Below are positions 17,101 to 24,173 of a stretch of DNA of 64,000 bases, one piece after another; within the stretch, counting starts at the first letter, position 1, and every line of letters begins with the position of its first letter. The notes beneath the pieces were generated by a model. That model did not search any database and had not been told where the DNA came from. It saw only the letters and a program-made list of their open reading frames with translations. The position numbers and the translations under genes are program-made. The DNA comes from Variovorax guangxiensis (lineage in GTDB: Bacteria > Pseudomonadota > Gammaproteobacteria > Burkholderiales > Burkholderiaceae_C): NCBI RefSeq assembly GCF_003952165.1, contig NZ_RXFT01000008.1, forward strand, positions 275,529 through 339,528, given 5' to 3'.

Positions 17101-17587
17101 CAAGGCGGCCATGCTGCCGACCATCTCGCTGACCGCGCTGGCGGGCGGCGTCAGCAACGAGTTCTCGACGCTGCTGAGCAGCGGCAACAGGAGCTGGGCC
17201 GGCGTGCTCGGCGTGTCGCTGCCGCTGTTCGACTGGGGGCGCCGCTCGGCCAACGTCACGAGCAACGAAGAGAAGCTCGCGGCCGCGATGGCCTCGTACG
17301 AATCGGCCGCGCAGGTGGCCTTCCGCGAGACCGCCAACGCCCTGATCGCCGGCGACCACCTGCGCCCGCAGCTGGAAGCGCAGCAGTTGCGCGTGCAGTC
17401 GCTCGAGAAAGTCGCCAGCATCTCGCGCACCCGCTTCCGCAGCGGACTGGAGGACTATTTCTCCAGCCAGGATGCGCAGCGCGAGCTGTACGCCGAGCAG
17501 CAGCAGCTGATCGAGCTGCAGCTCAAGGATGCGGTGAACCTCGTTAACCTCTACAAGGCGCTCGGGGGTGGCTGGGGGAGCGCCTGA
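14186..17587 (+). CDS. GT2 cellulose-synthase-like glycosyltransferase with PilZ domain, in frame with a NodT outer-membrane factor
   Basis: One uninterrupted frame of 1133 codons. Residues 1-660 form a processive beta-glycosyltransferase of the cellulose/alginate synthase type. Membrane helices lie near 12-90 and 375-530; the catalytic set is complete (VLDDTRR at 151-157, LDADFAP at 204-210, CEDIHTTY at 299-306, QRSRWCLG at 337-344). A C-terminal PilZ region follows (RVATR at 545-549 and NIAADG at 563-568, fitting RxxxR and a variant of N-x-S-x-x-G), suggesting c-di-GMP activation. After residue 661 the frame continues into a lipoprotein signal and a full NodT protein with no stop between. 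Whether a 1133-residue fusion is made or two proteins are translated is not decidable here. Confidence 0.85.
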   Translation: MSHLIATPEFQLNALVAGLALLLMTWGRVERTGHRAVFGALTALLLMRYAVWRVTATMPPSDLGFETLFAWVFLFFEMTAVVYTLMSIHMLVRRRDNRRLADLGEAALRARGADVPALDVFICTYNEELAVLEKTIIAAQAIDYPRLQVWVLDDTRRDWLRDYCARRGVNYARRPDNSHAKAGNLNNGLRLSAQTTNAPFILVLDADFAPRRQIAWRMLGLFDDPKVGLVQTPQFYYNADPIQHNLRATDSWVDEQRVFFDVLQPAKDAVDSAFCVGTSFIVRRDLITAAGGFPVGSVCEDIHTTYLLLRRGHVTRWLGERLSNGLSAESIVDYINQRSRWCLGTVQLALLPNGPLRGKGYSLSARLHFLHGLLHWLGKPFMALIMLAPALYWYADVSAFHATPQAFAAYGLPPLMMFWAYSYWISQRRCLPVFSEVSQLVAAMAVTGTLLAAMLKPFGHPFKVTAKGLDRSKTVVHWKLVAVFGGLLVALQLGGATAIMTGPALAPGDQLNLVWTGIALVLCLGALIACVDLPRPDGEERFPWRVATRVRTAAGEGESRFVNIAADGALIEGGALLKRLRVGQPLEVFVDPVGWLPAFIDRRKRASAELRFAATEAQREQLVSHVFNVPPSHVAVQVRPWGAASALLASAGFGSPGAGVVRMFLRLSLLVLAVCVLLVTSGCNLTPPLKQPDLTVPSSWPAGATVPSAEPADWRGFVQDDELRGLIDTALRQNRDLRVYAARAREARAVYAGSRASLFPELGLSGNAQRAKTTPQGSLSPVGNIPSDGRVSNSFDVQAGVMSYELDFFGRQQSTAQQSGSLAEAGDKDYAAARMNLVGEVANAYLTLRADRALLALADTNAASLSANADMIGRAKAVGGAAQLDVYRAQSLLQNARVRQEEYRMRVAQDLQGLNVLVGQPVPPDTGSARPWPERSTQSVAAGLPSSLLQRRPDLLAARARVEAANSGIGAAKAAMLPTISLTALAGGVSNEFSTLLSSGNRSWAGVLGVSLPLFDWGRRSANVTSNEEKLAAAMASYESAAQVAFRETANALIAGDHLRPQLEAQQLRVQSLEKVASISRTRFRSGLEDYFSSQDAQRELYAEQQQLIELQLKDAVNLVNLYKALGGGWGSA
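16166..17587 (+). CDS. NodT-family outer-membrane factor lipoprotein (internal start of the fused frame)
   Basis: If translated alone from the GTG at 16166 (GGAG eight bases upstream; a further in-frame ATG at 16172), this gives 473 residues, the normal length of a NodT/OprM-type outer-membrane efflux lipoprotein. It begins with a lipoprotein signal (MFLRLSLLVLAVCVLLVTSG then Cys) and continues with typical OMF features: WPAGATVPSAEPADWRGFVQ, AARAREARAVYAGSRASLFP, YELDFFGR, SSLLQRRPDLLAARARVEAA and SLPLFDWGRR. OMFs trimerise as channels reached by HlyD-type adaptors. It completes the export path with the adaptor at 11.6 kb. Both modes of expression may coexist. Confidence 0.8.
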   Translation: MRMFLRLSLLVLAVCVLLVTSGCNLTPPLKQPDLTVPSSWPAGATVPSAEPADWRGFVQDDELRGLIDTALRQNRDLRVYAARAREARAVYAGSRASLFPELGLSGNAQRAKTTPQGSLSPVGNIPSDGRVSNSFDVQAGVMSYELDFFGRQQSTAQQSGSLAEAGDKDYAAARMNLVGEVANAYLTLRADRALLALADTNAASLSANADMIGRAKAVGGAAQLDVYRAQSLLQNARVRQEEYRMRVAQDLQGLNVLVGQPVPPDTGSARPWPERSTQSVAAGLPSSLLQRRPDLLAARARVEAANSGIGAAKAAMLPTISLTALAGGVSNEFSTLLSSGNRSWAGVLGVSLPLFDWGRRSANVTSNEEKLAAAMASYESAAQVAFRETANALIAGDHLRPQLEAQQLRVQSLEKVASISRTRFRSGLEDYFSSQDAQRELYAEQQQLIELQLKDAVNLVNLYKALGGGWGSA

Positions 17588-17617
17588 GGAGGCGCCAGCC
17601 GTTCCCGGCTCTCGTCA

Positions 17618-18514
17618 TCACCGCACGAACACCTCGATCTCCACGCGCCGGTTCGGCGCGAGGCAGTCGATCAGCTCGGCCCGCTTCGCCGTCTGCGCGC
17701 ATTGCACCTTCGGCTCCGACTCGCCCTTGCCCTGCACCTGGATGGCCTGCGCCGGCACGCCCGAGCGCACCAGGTAGTCGCGCACGGTCTCGGCGCGAGC
17801 CAGCGAGAGTGCCTGGTTGTATGCAGTGGTGCCGAGCCGGTCGGTGTGACCGGTGATCCTGATCGACTCCACGGGGCCGGCGCTGCCCCTGATGTCGCCC
17901 GCCAGTGCGTCGAGCCTGCGCCGTCCTTCGGGCAGCAGGTCGGACAGCGAGCGGCCGTCGAAGCGGAACAGGCCGTCGGCGCCGAGCGTGGTCCTCGTGG
18001 CGGCAGCGGCCGGCCGGGCGGCTACGGGCGTGGCCGCCGCGCGCGTCGGGCGCAGCAGGTCGGCGCAGCCCGGGCCCTTCCAGTACATGCCGTTGGTCAG
18101 CACGTCCGCGTTGAAGCGCACCATGTACTGGCAGCTGATGTACTCCGGCCCCGCGCCGGTGCGGAAGTGGAAGATGTAGTTCCACTCGCGCACGCCGCCC
18201 AGCCCTTCGCTGAAGTGCGGGAAGCCCAGCAGTTCGCGGACCTGGTCCTTGCCCATGCCGGTGCGCATGGTGCGCAGGGCATCGAGGCTGGGGAAGGCCC
18301 CCTGCTTCCACTTGGCCGATTCCGGGGAGGGGAACTCGTCGTCCTTCGGCGGCGCCGGGTTTTCCGAAGCGGCGCGGGCCTGCATCTCGGGCGTGACGGT
18401 GTAGCTCGGGCTGGCGCAGCCGCCGGCCAGCAATGCCGCCATGCAGAGCGCGGAAACAGCGCAGGGGGTCCTGAAGCGGGAGAGCTTGTTCATGATGGGG
18501 TTCGTCCGGTTCAT
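17618..18514 (-). CDS. OmpA-family lipoprotein with SmpA/BamE-like domain
   Basis: 298 residues. The start at 18514 has AAGGGAAAG upstream; a second ATG at 18493 is possible. A lipoprotein signal ends at LLAGGC (about residue 33). A BamE/SmpA-like segment follows (TMRTGMGKDQVRELLGFPHF, EWNYIFHF), then a C-terminal OmpA peptidoglycan-binding domain (about 190-298) with IRITGHTDRLGTTAYNQALS and the final NRRVEIEVFVR. It lies 16 bp after the YadA-like gene on the same strand, so it is probably its operon partner. Such lipoproteins assist or anchor trimeric autotransporters in the envelope; that role is inferred. Confidence 0.85.
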   Translation of the reverse strand: MNRTNPIMNKLSRFRTPCAVSALCMAALLAGGCASPSYTVTPEMQARAASENPAPPKDDEFPSPESAKWKQGAFPSLDALRTMRTGMGKDQVRELLGFPHFSEGLGGVREWNYIFHFRTGAGPEYISCQYMVRFNADVLTNGMYWKGPGCADLLRPTRAAATPVAARPAAAATRTTLGADGLFRFDGRSLSDLLPEGRRRLDALAGDIRGSAGPVESIRITGHTDRLGTTAYNQALSLARAETVRDYLVRSGVPAQAIQVQGKGESEPKVQCAQTAKRAELIDCLAPNRRVEIEVFVR

Positions 18515-18530
18515 CTGTATCGCTTTCCCT

Positions 18531-21500
18531 TCAGTTGAAGACCCATTCCGCGCCGACGGTGGCGCCCACGCCGGCGCGGCTGGTGGCCACGCCGCCGGTG
18601 ATGCTCCAGGCGTTGTTCTCCGCGGTGCGGCGGAAGCTCACGCCCACCGCGCTCTGGCCCTTGAACGAGCCCGCGCCGATGCGCATGACCGTCTTGCCCG
18701 GCACGTAGCTGCCGGGCATCTGCAGCGCCATGGCGGCGGCGACGCCGGCATAGGCGTTCTTCTCGACACCGTCGAGGCGGTCGCCCAGGGCGTTGATGCG
18801 GTTGTTCAGGCCGGCGCTGGTCGCGTTGAGCTGGTTGACGTTGACCGCGTCGGTGCCCGCCACGCCCGGTGCCACGTTGTGCACCGTGACCGGGCCGGTG
18901 GCGTTGCTGCCGCCCATGGTCACGCTGTTGTAGTTGGTCGTGCCGTCGGCGTTGGTGTCGTACTTGACCGTCGACTGATCGATCACCGCCACCTGGCCCT
19001 GCACGCCCCGCAGCTGCGACACGTTGACCGCGTCGCTGTCGGCAGTGCCCGCGGCCACGCCGGTGATCTGGCGGAACTGGCCGCTGGCGGCATTGCCCAC
19101 CGACACGGCCGCCAGCGTGCTCGTGGTCGCACCGATGGCGATGCGCTGCGCGTCGGTCGCGGTGGGCGGCACGTAGCCGGCCACGCCCGCCGCCGTCGAA
19201 GCCACCGAGCCCGCGCCCAGCGCCACGCCGCCTGCCTGCGTCACGCTGGTGCCGGCGCCCAGCGCCACGCCCTGCACCGCGGCGGCCGAAGACTGCGTGC
19301 CCAGCGCGATCGAGTCGGCCAGGTGCGAGGTCGAGCCCTGGCCGATCGCGATGCCGCCGGGCGCGCTCTGCTGCACCACGGCACCGTTGCCGATGCCCAC
19401 GCCGTTGTTGCCGTTGACCACCGTCTGCGGGCCGACCGCGACGGATTCCGCGCCGATGGCCAGCGAGTCGGCCGCCGTGGAGTTGGCGTGGAAGTACTGG
19501 ATCGGCGTGACCGCGAAGGACTGCAGCGCGCCGCTGAGCTGGCGCACCGTCACGGCATCCTGCGCCTGCGTGCCGTCGGCGACGTTGGTGATCTGGCGGT
19601 AGGTGGTGGCGCTGCCGACGGAGAGCGCGCCCAGCAGCGTGCGGTCGGTCGTGTTGAATGGGATCAGCGAACTGCCCGCGGGGATGTTGCCGGTGCTGCC
19701 CGCGACCGCGCGGTCGGACACGGAGCCCGAGCCGAGTGCGATCCCGTTGTCGACGGTGGCGCTCGCATCCTTGCCCACGGCGACGGCGTCTGCACCTGTG
19801 GCGCCGTTGTTGTTTTCGTTGCCGCCGCCGGTGGACTGGACGCTGAAGTACCTGATCTTGTTGGCCGTGACCGTGCTGCTCAGGTTCTCGATCGACTGGT
19901 TGGTGAAGAAAAGCTGCGAACCGTTGACGGCATCGGTCGACGAGCCCGAGAGCCTGCCGGCCGCCACGTTGGTGATCGTGCGCTCGGCTCCGACCGAACC
20001 GACGCTGACTGTGCTCGTCGGCGCGGCGCCGGCGAAGTTGTAGGTCGTGCCGTTGATCACCGTGCTGGCCGTGCCGACGGCCGCGGCCGTGGTGGACCCG
20101 GCGCCCAGCGCTACGGCGCCGGCGTTGCTGGCCACGGCGTTCGGCCCGATGGCGACGGAATCCGTCGCCAGCGCCTGGGAGTCGGGCAGGACCGAGTTGG
20201 CGTGGAAGTACTTGATGCCCGCACCAGCGTTGATGTTGGTGATGTCGGTCGTGTTCTTCGTGACCTGCAGGTTCGTGGCGTTCAACTGGGAGCCGTTGAC
20301 GGCGTCGGTCGAGGTGTCGGAGAGCCGGCCGGCGGCCACGTTGGTGATCGTGCGCTCCGCGCCGACGGCACCGATGCTGACCGTGCTGGTCGGCGTCGTG
20401 CCGGCGAACTTGTAGGTTGTGCCACCGATCACCGCGTTGGCCGTGCCGACGGCCACGTCCGTCACCGAGCCCGAGCCCAGCGCCACGGCACCGGCATTGT
20501 TGGCCACTGCGTTCGGGCCGATGGCGACGGAGTCCGCTCCCACTGCCTGCGAGTCGGGCTGGGTCGAATTGGCGTGGAAATACTTGATGCCCCCGCCGGC
20601 GTTGATGTTGGTGATGTCGGCCGTGTTCTTCGTGACCTGCAGGTTCGTGGCGTTCAGCTGCGAGCCGTTGATGGCGTCGGTGGAGGTGTCGGAGATGCGG
20701 CCAGCGGCCACGTTGGTGATCGTGCGCTCCGCGCCCACGCTGCCCACGCTCACGGTGCTGGTCGGCGTGGTGCCTTTGAAGTTGTAGACCGTGCCGCCGA
20801 TGGTCGCGCTGGGCGTTCCCACCGCCGTGGCGGTGACCGAGCCGGAGCCCAGTGCGACGTCGCCCGCATTGGCCGCCGCCGTCGCCGCATCGCCGATGGC
20901 CACGCTGCCCGCCTTGCCGACGGCACCTGCCGTGGAGCCGTTGCCCAGGGCCACCGACCCCTGGCCGATCGCCTTGTTGCCGTTGCCGATGGCCACTGCG
21001 CCATTGGCCTGGTTGGCCGCGGTGGCCGAGGCCGTGCCGTCGCTGTTGGCGATGTTGTCCGCACCGCCGACGAACGCGCCTGTGCCGCTCGCAAAACTCG
21101 GATCGCCGATGGCGACAGCGCCGTTGCCATAGGCCGTGTTGCCGGAGCCGATGGACACGGCCTTGCCGCCGGTGGCGGTGGCGTTGGTGCCGATTGCAAC
21201 CGCTTCGGCCGAATCCGCCCGGGTGTTGCTGCCGACCGCGATGGTGTTAAGGGCCGAGGCGCTGGACAGGCGGCCGATGGCGATCGCTTCCGTCTGGGTC
21301 GCGGACGACTCTCCGCCGACGGCAATGGCATTGGTTCCTGCTGCATTGGCGCCGGCGGTCGTGTTGCCGCCAACCGCCACGGAACCGGTGCCAGTGGCGC
21401 GCACTGCGGTGGCGGCGGTGGTCCCGCCCGAGCCGAGCGCGGTGGCGTTGTCGGCGCCCGCATTGGTTCGGGTACCGATCGAAACCGAGTCGACGCCGGT

Positions 21501-22709
21501 CGCGTGATTTGCGATACCCATCGCGACAGCGCGTGTCTGGGACGCCTCCACGTCCGTGCCGACGGCGATGGCGGCATCCGCCGTGGCGCCCGTTCCCGCC
21601 ACTGTGCGTGCGCCAAGGTTGATGGAATTTATCTGGGAAGCCACAGCCTGGAAGCCGATCGCGATGGCGTTGCGGCCGCTTGCGCCGGCGCTGGTGCCTT
21701 GCGCGATGGCGTCCTGTGCGGAAGCAGTCGCGTTCAGGCCGATCGACGTCGTCGCGTTGGCCGCGACGCCGATCCCCGCATTGGTGCCGATGGCGATGTT
21801 GTCGTTGCCGCTGACCAGGTTGCCTGCGGAGGCCTTCAAGGTGGCATCGTAGGCGACCGCGCCGTCGCCTGCGCCGAAGGCGATGTTGCGCGTTCCCGTG
21901 ACGCCTGAGCCGGCACCCCGCATCGCGCTCGCGATGCCTCCTCCCATGGCGGTGTTCTGCGCGCCGCTGACCAGTGTTCCCGCGGCAATGCCCACTGCGG
22001 CCGAACCCGTATTGGCGCTCGTCGAGCCCGCGCCCGCACCCTGGCCGACCGCGACCGAACTGGCCCCGCTCGCGACCGCCTGTGCTCCGAGCGCAAGCGA
22101 ACTGTTCCCCAGCGCCCGGGCGGCGTTCCCTACGGCAGTGGCTGCCTCGTCGCTTGCCTTTGCCGTGGAACCGAGGGCTGTTGCCGTCTGGGCGGTTGCG
22201 GCAGACTGCACGCCGATGGCAACGGCAGCGTTGCCGCTTGCGGTCACGTCCGTGCCGATTGCGATCGAACTCTCGCTCAGAGCGCCTGTTCCCGCAGCGG
22301 TACGTGCGCCCAGGTAAAGGGAATTGATCGCAGAGGCAATGGCGCCGAAGCCGAGAGTCACGGCATTCAGGCCCGTACTGCTGGCGCCATAACCTATGGC
22401 AGTGGCACCGCCGGCAGTTGCTTGAGACTGCTGCCCCACGCAGGTTGCGCTGCCGCTGTAGTAGTTATAAGGGGCCGTGGTGCAAATTGCCGACTGCGCA
22501 TGCGCCATCGAGGCCCCTCCGAGTCCTCCCATGGCCAACAGTGCACTCATGACGCCCGCGCGCCAGTGCCCTGACCGGAGCAATGTGAGCGCGCGGGGCG
22601 CTGCATCCACGCGGCTCCCGCCGCGTTTTCCTCCAGCGGAAGTGATTTCAGACGCCGCTACCCAGGCGCCGAGGGATTCGTTCCACAACGAACGATAAGT
22701 CTTGTTCAT
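18531..22709 (-). CDS. YadA-like trimeric autotransporter adhesin
   Basis: 1392 residues from the ATG at 22709. It begins with the extended signal peptide region of type Vc secretion (MNKTYRSLWNESLGAWVAAS) and a hydrophobic segment ending SMAHAQ. A very long head of YadA-type repeats follows (AIGxxA patterns such as SIAIGTDVTASGNAAVAIG), then neck/stalk modules (TDAVNGSQLNATNLQVTKNT) and the YadA membrane anchor at the C-terminus (NALGDRLDGVEKNAYAG, PGKTVMRIGAGSFKGQSAVG, ending GAEWVFN). Such proteins form surface trimers that bind host matrix or mediate autoaggregation and biofilm. The DNA encodes about 3.2 units of a 372-bp repeat. It shares an operon with the OmpA lipoprotein. Confidence 0.95.
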   Translation of the reverse strand: MNKTYRSLWNESLGAWVAASEITSAGGKRGGSRVDAAPRALTLLRSGHWRAGVMSALLAMGGLGGASMAHAQSAICTTAPYNYYSGSATCVGQQSQATAGGATAIGYGASSTGLNAVTLGFGAIASAINSLYLGARTAAGTGALSESSIAIGTDVTASGNAAVAIGVQSAATAQTATALGSTAKASDEAATAVGNAARALGNSSLALGAQAVASGASSVAVGQGAGAGSTSANTGSAAVGIAAGTLVSGAQNTAMGGGIASAMRGAGSGVTGTRNIAFGAGDGAVAYDATLKASAGNLVSGNDNIAIGTNAGIGVAANATTSIGLNATASAQDAIAQGTSAGASGRNAIAIGFQAVASQINSINLGARTVAGTGATADAAIAVGTDVEASQTRAVAMGIANHATGVDSVSIGTRTNAGADNATALGSGGTTAATAVRATGTGSVAVGGNTTAGANAAGTNAIAVGGESSATQTEAIAIGRLSSASALNTIAVGSNTRADSAEAVAIGTNATATGGKAVSIGSGNTAYGNGAVAIGDPSFASGTGAFVGGADNIANSDGTASATAANQANGAVAIGNGNKAIGQGSVALGNGSTAGAVGKAGSVAIGDAATAAANAGDVALGSGSVTATAVGTPSATIGGTVYNFKGTTPTSTVSVGSVGAERTITNVAAGRISDTSTDAINGSQLNATNLQVTKNTADITNINAGGGIKYFHANSTQPDSQAVGADSVAIGPNAVANNAGAVALGSGSVTDVAVGTANAVIGGTTYKFAGTTPTSTVSIGAVGAERTITNVAAGRLSDTSTDAVNGSQLNATNLQVTKNTTDITNINAGAGIKYFHANSVLPDSQALATDSVAIGPNAVASNAGAVALGAGSTTAAAVGTASTVINGTTYNFAGAAPTSTVSVGSVGAERTITNVAAGRLSGSSTDAVNGSQLFFTNQSIENLSSTVTANKIRYFSVQSTGGGNENNNGATGADAVAVGKDASATVDNGIALGSGSVSDRAVAGSTGNIPAGSSLIPFNTTDRTLLGALSVGSATTYRQITNVADGTQAQDAVTVRQLSGALQSFAVTPIQYFHANSTAADSLAIGAESVAVGPQTVVNGNNGVGIGNGAVVQQSAPGGIAIGQGSTSHLADSIALGTQSSAAAVQGVALGAGTSVTQAGGVALGAGSVASTAAGVAGYVPPTATDAQRIAIGATTSTLAAVSVGNAASGQFRQITGVAAGTADSDAVNVSQLRGVQGQVAVIDQSTVKYDTNADGTTNYNSVTMGGSNATGPVTVHNVAPGVAGTDAVNVNQLNATSAGLNNRINALGDRLDGVEKNAYAGVAAAMALQMPGSYVPGKTVMRIGAGSFKGQSAVGVSFRRTAENNAWSITGGVATSRAGVGATVGAEWVFN
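19675..20790 (-). repeat. 372-bp tandem repeats within the YadA-like gene
   Basis: Three consecutive 124-residue units with 372-bp periodicity. The two units at 20047-20418 and 20419-20790 are closely similar; the one at about 19675-20046 is diverged in its second half. Each carries VGAERTITNVAAGR, then TDAVNGSQLNATNLQVTK, IKYFHANS and DSVAIGPNAVA. They are head/neck/stalk modules whose copy number can change by recombination. Confidence 0.85.
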
Positions 22710-23152
22710 GAGCCCCGTCCCATCCATTCAAAAGGTCGTTGAACGGCCAAAACCGTTCGGGCTCCCTGTGCAATTTTCAAATTATTTTTTGCAAACAAAT
22801 CTTATTGAATGAATTGAAGGAGGCGCCTTTTAATGTCTCATTTTGGAGTCAGATTGCCGAATTGATTTGAATTTTAAATCAAGCCAAATGTCAAAATAGT
22901 AATATGAAGATACTCTTTGAATTATTTTGTTGTATTTTTTAAAAAATCAGCCGTTTAGATATAAGTTGTAATCACATTTTTGATATGGATCGCGCTCGAA
23001 AATCTATTTGATTTTTTATTGAATTTGATATTTCCATGCCGGACGCGGTGTCCGGGGAAGCGCGCATGCCGCGACTCGTCGTGATAATCCCGGCCGATCC
23101 CGAATGGCAACGCCGCTTCGGAGCCTTCCCACCACTTCTCTCCATCCCCGTC
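22710..23152. other. AT-rich intergenic region between the adhesin and a divergent gene
   Basis: 443 bp, very AT-rich between about 22775 and 23035 in contrast to the GC-rich neighbours, with many A/T runs. It must hold the adhesin promoter. A hairpin lies at 22741-22758 near the adhesin start. No gene is supported. The composition is of the kind silenced by H-NS/MvaT-like proteins. Confidence 0.7.
22741..22758. promoter_or_regulatory. Inverted repeat in the adhesin leader
   Basis: GAACGG-CCAAAA-CCGTTC: perfect 6-bp arms with a 6-base centre, 32 bp upstream of the adhesin ATG. It could be an operator or an mRNA hairpin near the ribosome binding site. The function is inferred from position. 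Confidence 0.45.
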
Positions 23153-23998
23153 ATGTCTTCCCACTTCTGCTTTCCTGTCATTGCTGCATCCGTCGCCCTC
23201 GCACTCGGCTTTGCGCCGAGCTTGCCGGCCGTGGCGCAAACGGGCGCACCGGCGCCGCGCGTGCAGTCCGACCTGAAGGACATCCGCATGCGGGCGATCA
23301 CCAGCCTGCCCAAGGCGGGCGGCAGCGCCGACGACCGCAATAGCTGCTCATGGCGCGTGATCCAGCCGAAGTCGCCAGCGGCCAAATTGGTGGCCGCGCA
23401 GGGCTGGGCGGTGACCGCCGATGTGCCGATGGGTTCCTATCGCGCCGTCAGCTTCGCTGGCCAGATGGAAGCCGGAACCAGCGGCACCTGCACGATCACC
23501 CAGGGCAACGTGGCGGTGTTCGATGGCGACAGGCTCGTCGCGCTGGCCTACGGCAAGTCGCCCGAAGACCCCGCCATCGGCAACCTGACCGCGCTGGAAG
23601 GCGGCTCCGTGCGCGTGTGGGACGGCGACCTCGTCGGCTCGCCGGTGGGCGACCTGCGCGTCGAGGCTGATGGCACCCTGCACCTCGGCAAGCCGGCCGA
23701 CGAGGAGTCGGTCTGCAAGGGCCGAGCCAAGGTGCCGAACGTCTACGGCATGCCGATCGACAAGGCGCGCAAGGTTCTGGCTGCCAGCGGATGGAATCCG
23801 GTGCGCGGCGGGGCCAGCAGCGAGGCCCGGCAGGCCGGGTTTGTCAAGCGCGGCATCGCCGAAGCCGAGTCCTGCGCGGGCACCGGCCTTGCCTATTGCG
23901 ACTTCGGCTATTCCGGTCCGGCCGGCCGGCTGACCGTGACCACGGCGGGAGAGAAGAGCCTTCCGGACGTCGTCGGTTACGACGTCAACTGCCGCTGA
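23153..23998 (+). CDS. Periplasmic protein with PASTA-like domain, unknown function
   Basis: 281 residues from the ATG at 23153, which opens a Sec signal peptide (MSSHFCFPVIAASVALALGF, cleavage after AVAQ). The middle part is an unassigned beta-rich domain with paired cysteines (NSCSWRVIQPKS, GTCTITQGNVAVF). Residues about 190-225 look like a single PASTA unit (VPNVYGMPIDKARKVLAASG then WNPV), and the C-terminus has a second fragment (LPDVVGYDVNC). PASTA domains usually bind peptidoglycan or beta-lactams in Ser/Thr kinases and PBPs; neither is linked here. Envelope location is likely, function unknown. Confidence 0.65.
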   Translation: MSSHFCFPVIAASVALALGFAPSLPAVAQTGAPAPRVQSDLKDIRMRAITSLPKAGGSADDRNSCSWRVIQPKSPAAKLVAAQGWAVTADVPMGSYRAVSFAGQMEAGTSGTCTITQGNVAVFDGDRLVALAYGKSPEDPAIGNLTALEGGSVRVWDGDLVGSPVGDLRVEADGTLHLGKPADEESVCKGRAKVPNVYGMPIDKARKVLAASGWNPVRGGASSEARQAGFVKRGIAEAESCAGTGLAYCDFGYSGPAGRLTVTTAGEKSLPDVVGYDVNCR

Positions 23999-24036
23999 TG
24001 CAGATGAAGCCTGGCGCCGCGCACTGAAGCCGGGCA

Positions 24037-24057
24037 GGGCGGGGCGGGGCGGGGCGG
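24037..24057 (+). repeat. GGGGC tandem repeat with G-quadruplex potential
   Basis: Four consecutive G-runs of 3-4 bases separated by single C residues, in the 175-bp gap between the PASTA-like gene and the DUF72 gene. It satisfies the simple G4 pattern on the plus strand. It may only be slippage; no function can be claimed. Confidence 0.5.
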
Positions 24058-24173
24058 ATTCAGGCAGGCGATGCCTGCGCACCTACACGGGTTGTCCGGC
24101 CGTTCCCACATTCGCCCGCATCGCGACGCAAAAGCATCGACTCCGGATCGAGTACCGGCACCGGAGCACAGAC

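Noticed and set aside
14084..17359. Open frame of 1091 codons on the minus strand
   Set aside because: It is antisense to the GT2-PilZ and NodT coding sequence; its translation is rich in Arg, His and Gln with no domain, as expected from GC-rich third-position bias.
19675..20790. Regular repeats considered as a CRISPR array
   Set aside because: Units are 372 bp, without short repeats and unique spacers, and they code for YadA modules.
18441..21908. Open frame of 1155 codons on the plus strand opposite the adhesin
   Set aside because: The translation is a low-complexity Arg/His/Gly/Ala series mirroring the adhesin repeats; the minus-strand frame has the signal, repeats and anchor.
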